Below the pieces are notes generated by a model. The model was not told the DNA's origin and made no database searches. It was given only the letters and a program-made list of their open reading frames with translations. A stretch of DNA of 13,634 nt from RGIG8244 sp045639325 (GTDB lineage: Bacteria > Verrucomicrobiota > Lentisphaeria > Victivallales > UBA1829), in NCBI GenBank assembly GCA_045639325.1, contig JAZUCU010000041.1, forward strand, positions 1 to 13,634. Reading direction: 5' to 3'. Positions 12,710-13,634 of this stretch are shown here, one piece after another. The first letter of the stretch is position 1; every line of letters begins with the position of its first letter. The translations under genes were made by a program, and so were the position numbers.

Positions 12710-13480
12710 ATGATGGATGTAAGAAAATATTTGGAACGGATCGGCATTGATCATATCCCCGAACCCACGGTGGAAAACCTTATCATGATCCAGAAAGCAC
12801 ATTTGCAGACGATTCCCTACGAAACTTGCGATATTTCCTTGCGGAATGTGATTCCTTCTATGGAGCTGGAGGATATTTACAATAAAATCGTCGAACAGAA
12901 ACGCGGCGGATATTGCTTTGAACTCAATGGCGCTCTCGCATGGCTTCTGAAAAATCTCGGCTACCACGTTAAAGAATCATTCGGCAGATGGCATTTCAGT
13001 GAAACAGATCCCGTTCCGACACGACGCCATCGCGTCATTCAGGTGTATTTCGAGAACGAAACCTATATCGTCGATGCCGGCGTGGGCAGACCGACCGCTT
13101 TGACACCCCTTCTTTTGCGTTTTGATGTCGAACAGGAACGCAATGGCATGATTTTCCGCGTGAAAGCGGACCCGATCCTTGGTTATGCAGTGCAAATTCA
13201 AACGCCGGAAGGTTTCCAGAATTTCTATTCCTTCCAGGATAGACTTGATATGCCTCAGGATTTCGTATATGTGAATTATTATCTTGCGACACACCCGGAT
13301 TCCCTCTTTAAAAAGAAATTGATGATTAATTTGCCTGCACCAGACGGCAGACGCAGCGTTTATTTGGAAGATGGAGTCTATGTCTTCCGGGTAGATGGCA
13401 GAGAAACGGAATATATTCAGCAGGATAATATGACGCGTTTAAAAGCAATTTTAGCGGAATATTTCAAAATTACATGGTAA
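12710..13480 (+). CDS. Arylamine N-acetyltransferase family protein
   Basis: NAT enzymes move an acetyl (or other acyl) group from CoA to arylamines or hydrazines; bacterial relatives also form amides in secondary metabolism. The 256-residue length is a little short of the usual 270-280. The Cys-His-Asp triad is visible: Cys69 in RGGYCFELN, His107 in RRHRVIQV and Asp122 in YIVDAGVG. PYETCDISL at 36-44 corresponds to the conserved PFENLDI segment. GGAG at 12701-12704 precedes two adjacent ATG codons (12710 and 12713; spacers 5 and 8), so either may be used. The gene begins 21 bases after the glycosidase-like gene with no terminator or promoter between, so they are probably cotranscribed. The physiological substrate is unknown. 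Confidence 0.93.
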   Translation: MMDVRKYLERIGIDHIPEPTVENLIMIQKAHLQTIPYETCDISLRNVIPSMELEDIYNKIVEQKRGGYCFELNGALAWLLKNLGYHVKESFGRWHFSETDPVPTRRHRVIQVYFENETYIVDAGVGRPTALTPLLLRFDVEQERNGMIFRVKADPILGYAVQIQTPEGFQNFYSFQDRLDMPQDFVYVNYYLATHPDSLFKKKLMINLPAPDGRRSVYLEDGVYVFRVDGRETEYIQQDNMTRLKAILAEYFKITW

Positions 13481-13483
13481 AAT

Positions 13484-13510
13484 AGCCTGAAAAACACCAT
13501 TTTTTCAGCT
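13484..13510 (+). terminator. Weak terminator-like hairpin after the NAT gene
   Basis: CTGAAAAA (13487-13494) and TTTTTCAG (13501-13508) form an 8-bp AT-rich stem with a 6-base loop, extendable by AG/CT around a bulged C. The T run inside the stem could act in termination, and longer T runs follow at 13521-13538. It is not a textbook GC-rich terminator. Confidence 0.4.
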
Positions 13511-13549
13511 CAATGTCAACTTTTTTTCATTTTTTTTTCGAAAAATTAT

Positions 13550-13577
13550 TTGACAAATGAAAAATCGATGGTATATT
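13550..13577 (+). promoter_or_regulatory. Near-consensus promoter at the right edge
   Basis: TTGACA (13550-13555), a 16-base spacer and TATATT (13572-13577) make one of the best promoter matches in the window. The predicted transcription start is near 13584, where an ATG stands. An upstream T-rich tract (13521-13538) could serve as an UP-like element. Confidence 0.7.
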
Positions 13578-13583
13578 AAGGGC

Positions 13584-13634
13584 ATGATGACAGAAATGAC
13601 ATCGGTGCTGATTGAAAAAGATGTACTCCGTTGT
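13584..13634 (+). CDS. Possible partial gene running off the window, possibly leaderless
   Basis: From ATG 13584 the frame stays open for 17 codons to the edge (MMTEMTSVLIEKDVLRC). No Shine-Dalgarno precedes it, and the ATG falls almost on the predicted transcription start, so a leaderless message is possible. Other in-frame starts are ATG 13587 and ATG 13596. An alternative is that this is 5' leader and the true start lies beyond the edge or at ATG 13621 in another frame. The short peptide matches nothing I recognise. Confidence 0.25.
   Translation, partial: MMTEMTSVLIEKDVLRC

Overview
The window looks like bacterial chromosome of moderate G+C content. My best guess is a gut-type Lentisphaerota (Victivallales-like) lineage of the PVC superphylum. 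The guess rests on a RpiB-GlyA fusion, a seryl-tRNA synthetase with archaeal-like motifs, divergent LexA paralogs and a large intracellular glycosidase-like protein. It is an inference from gene content; there is no rRNA here to confirm it. I see no CRISPR array, transposase, tRNA or rRNA gene.

Layout. (1) 1-1650: two tandem + strand LexA-like regulators keep the winged-helix DNA-binding domain but have lost the catalytic Ser/Lys and the Ala-Gly cleavage site. A bidirectional terminator closes the unit against the convergent pdx operon. (2) 1646-4594: the PLP synthase operon pdxS-pdxT on the - strand, and a divergent MocR-type regulator on the + strand whose PLP-binding lysine is replaced by Met. 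The two transcription units share a compact intergenic region with overlapping face-to-face promoters, an inverted repeat and T-rich direct repeats. (3) 4599-5626: a - strand pair encoding a YchJ-like SEC-C protein and a YhcH/YjgK/YiaL-family protein, ending in a terminator. (4) 5627-6307: about 680 bases without a convincing gene but full of structure. It has a short GC-rich segment between direct repeats, a perfect palindrome, two four-unit arrays with a 10-base period in inverted orientation, and an orphan terminator-like hairpin. (5) 6252-9893: an operon of a YwlE-type low-molecular-weight phosphatase, a RpiB-GlyA fusion and serS, with its own promoter and a strong terminator. (6) 9979-13510: a strong promoter drives an 870-residue glycoside-hydrolase-like protein of unknown substrate and an arylamine N-acetyltransferase. 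(7) 13550-13634: a near-consensus promoter and the first codons of a possible gene running off the edge.

Functional links. Pyridoxal phosphate recurs: PdxST makes PLP, GlyA uses it, and the adjacent MocR regulator belongs to a family that senses it but appears unable to form the usual Schiff base. The order phosphatase - rpiB - glyA matches the Bacillus subtilis ywlE-rpiB-ywlG-glyA neighbourhood, which suggests the fusion arose from genes already adjacent. The points most worth a second look are the lysine-less MocR, the paired non-cleavable LexA paralogs, the inverted 10-base-period arrays and the RpiB-GlyA fusion.
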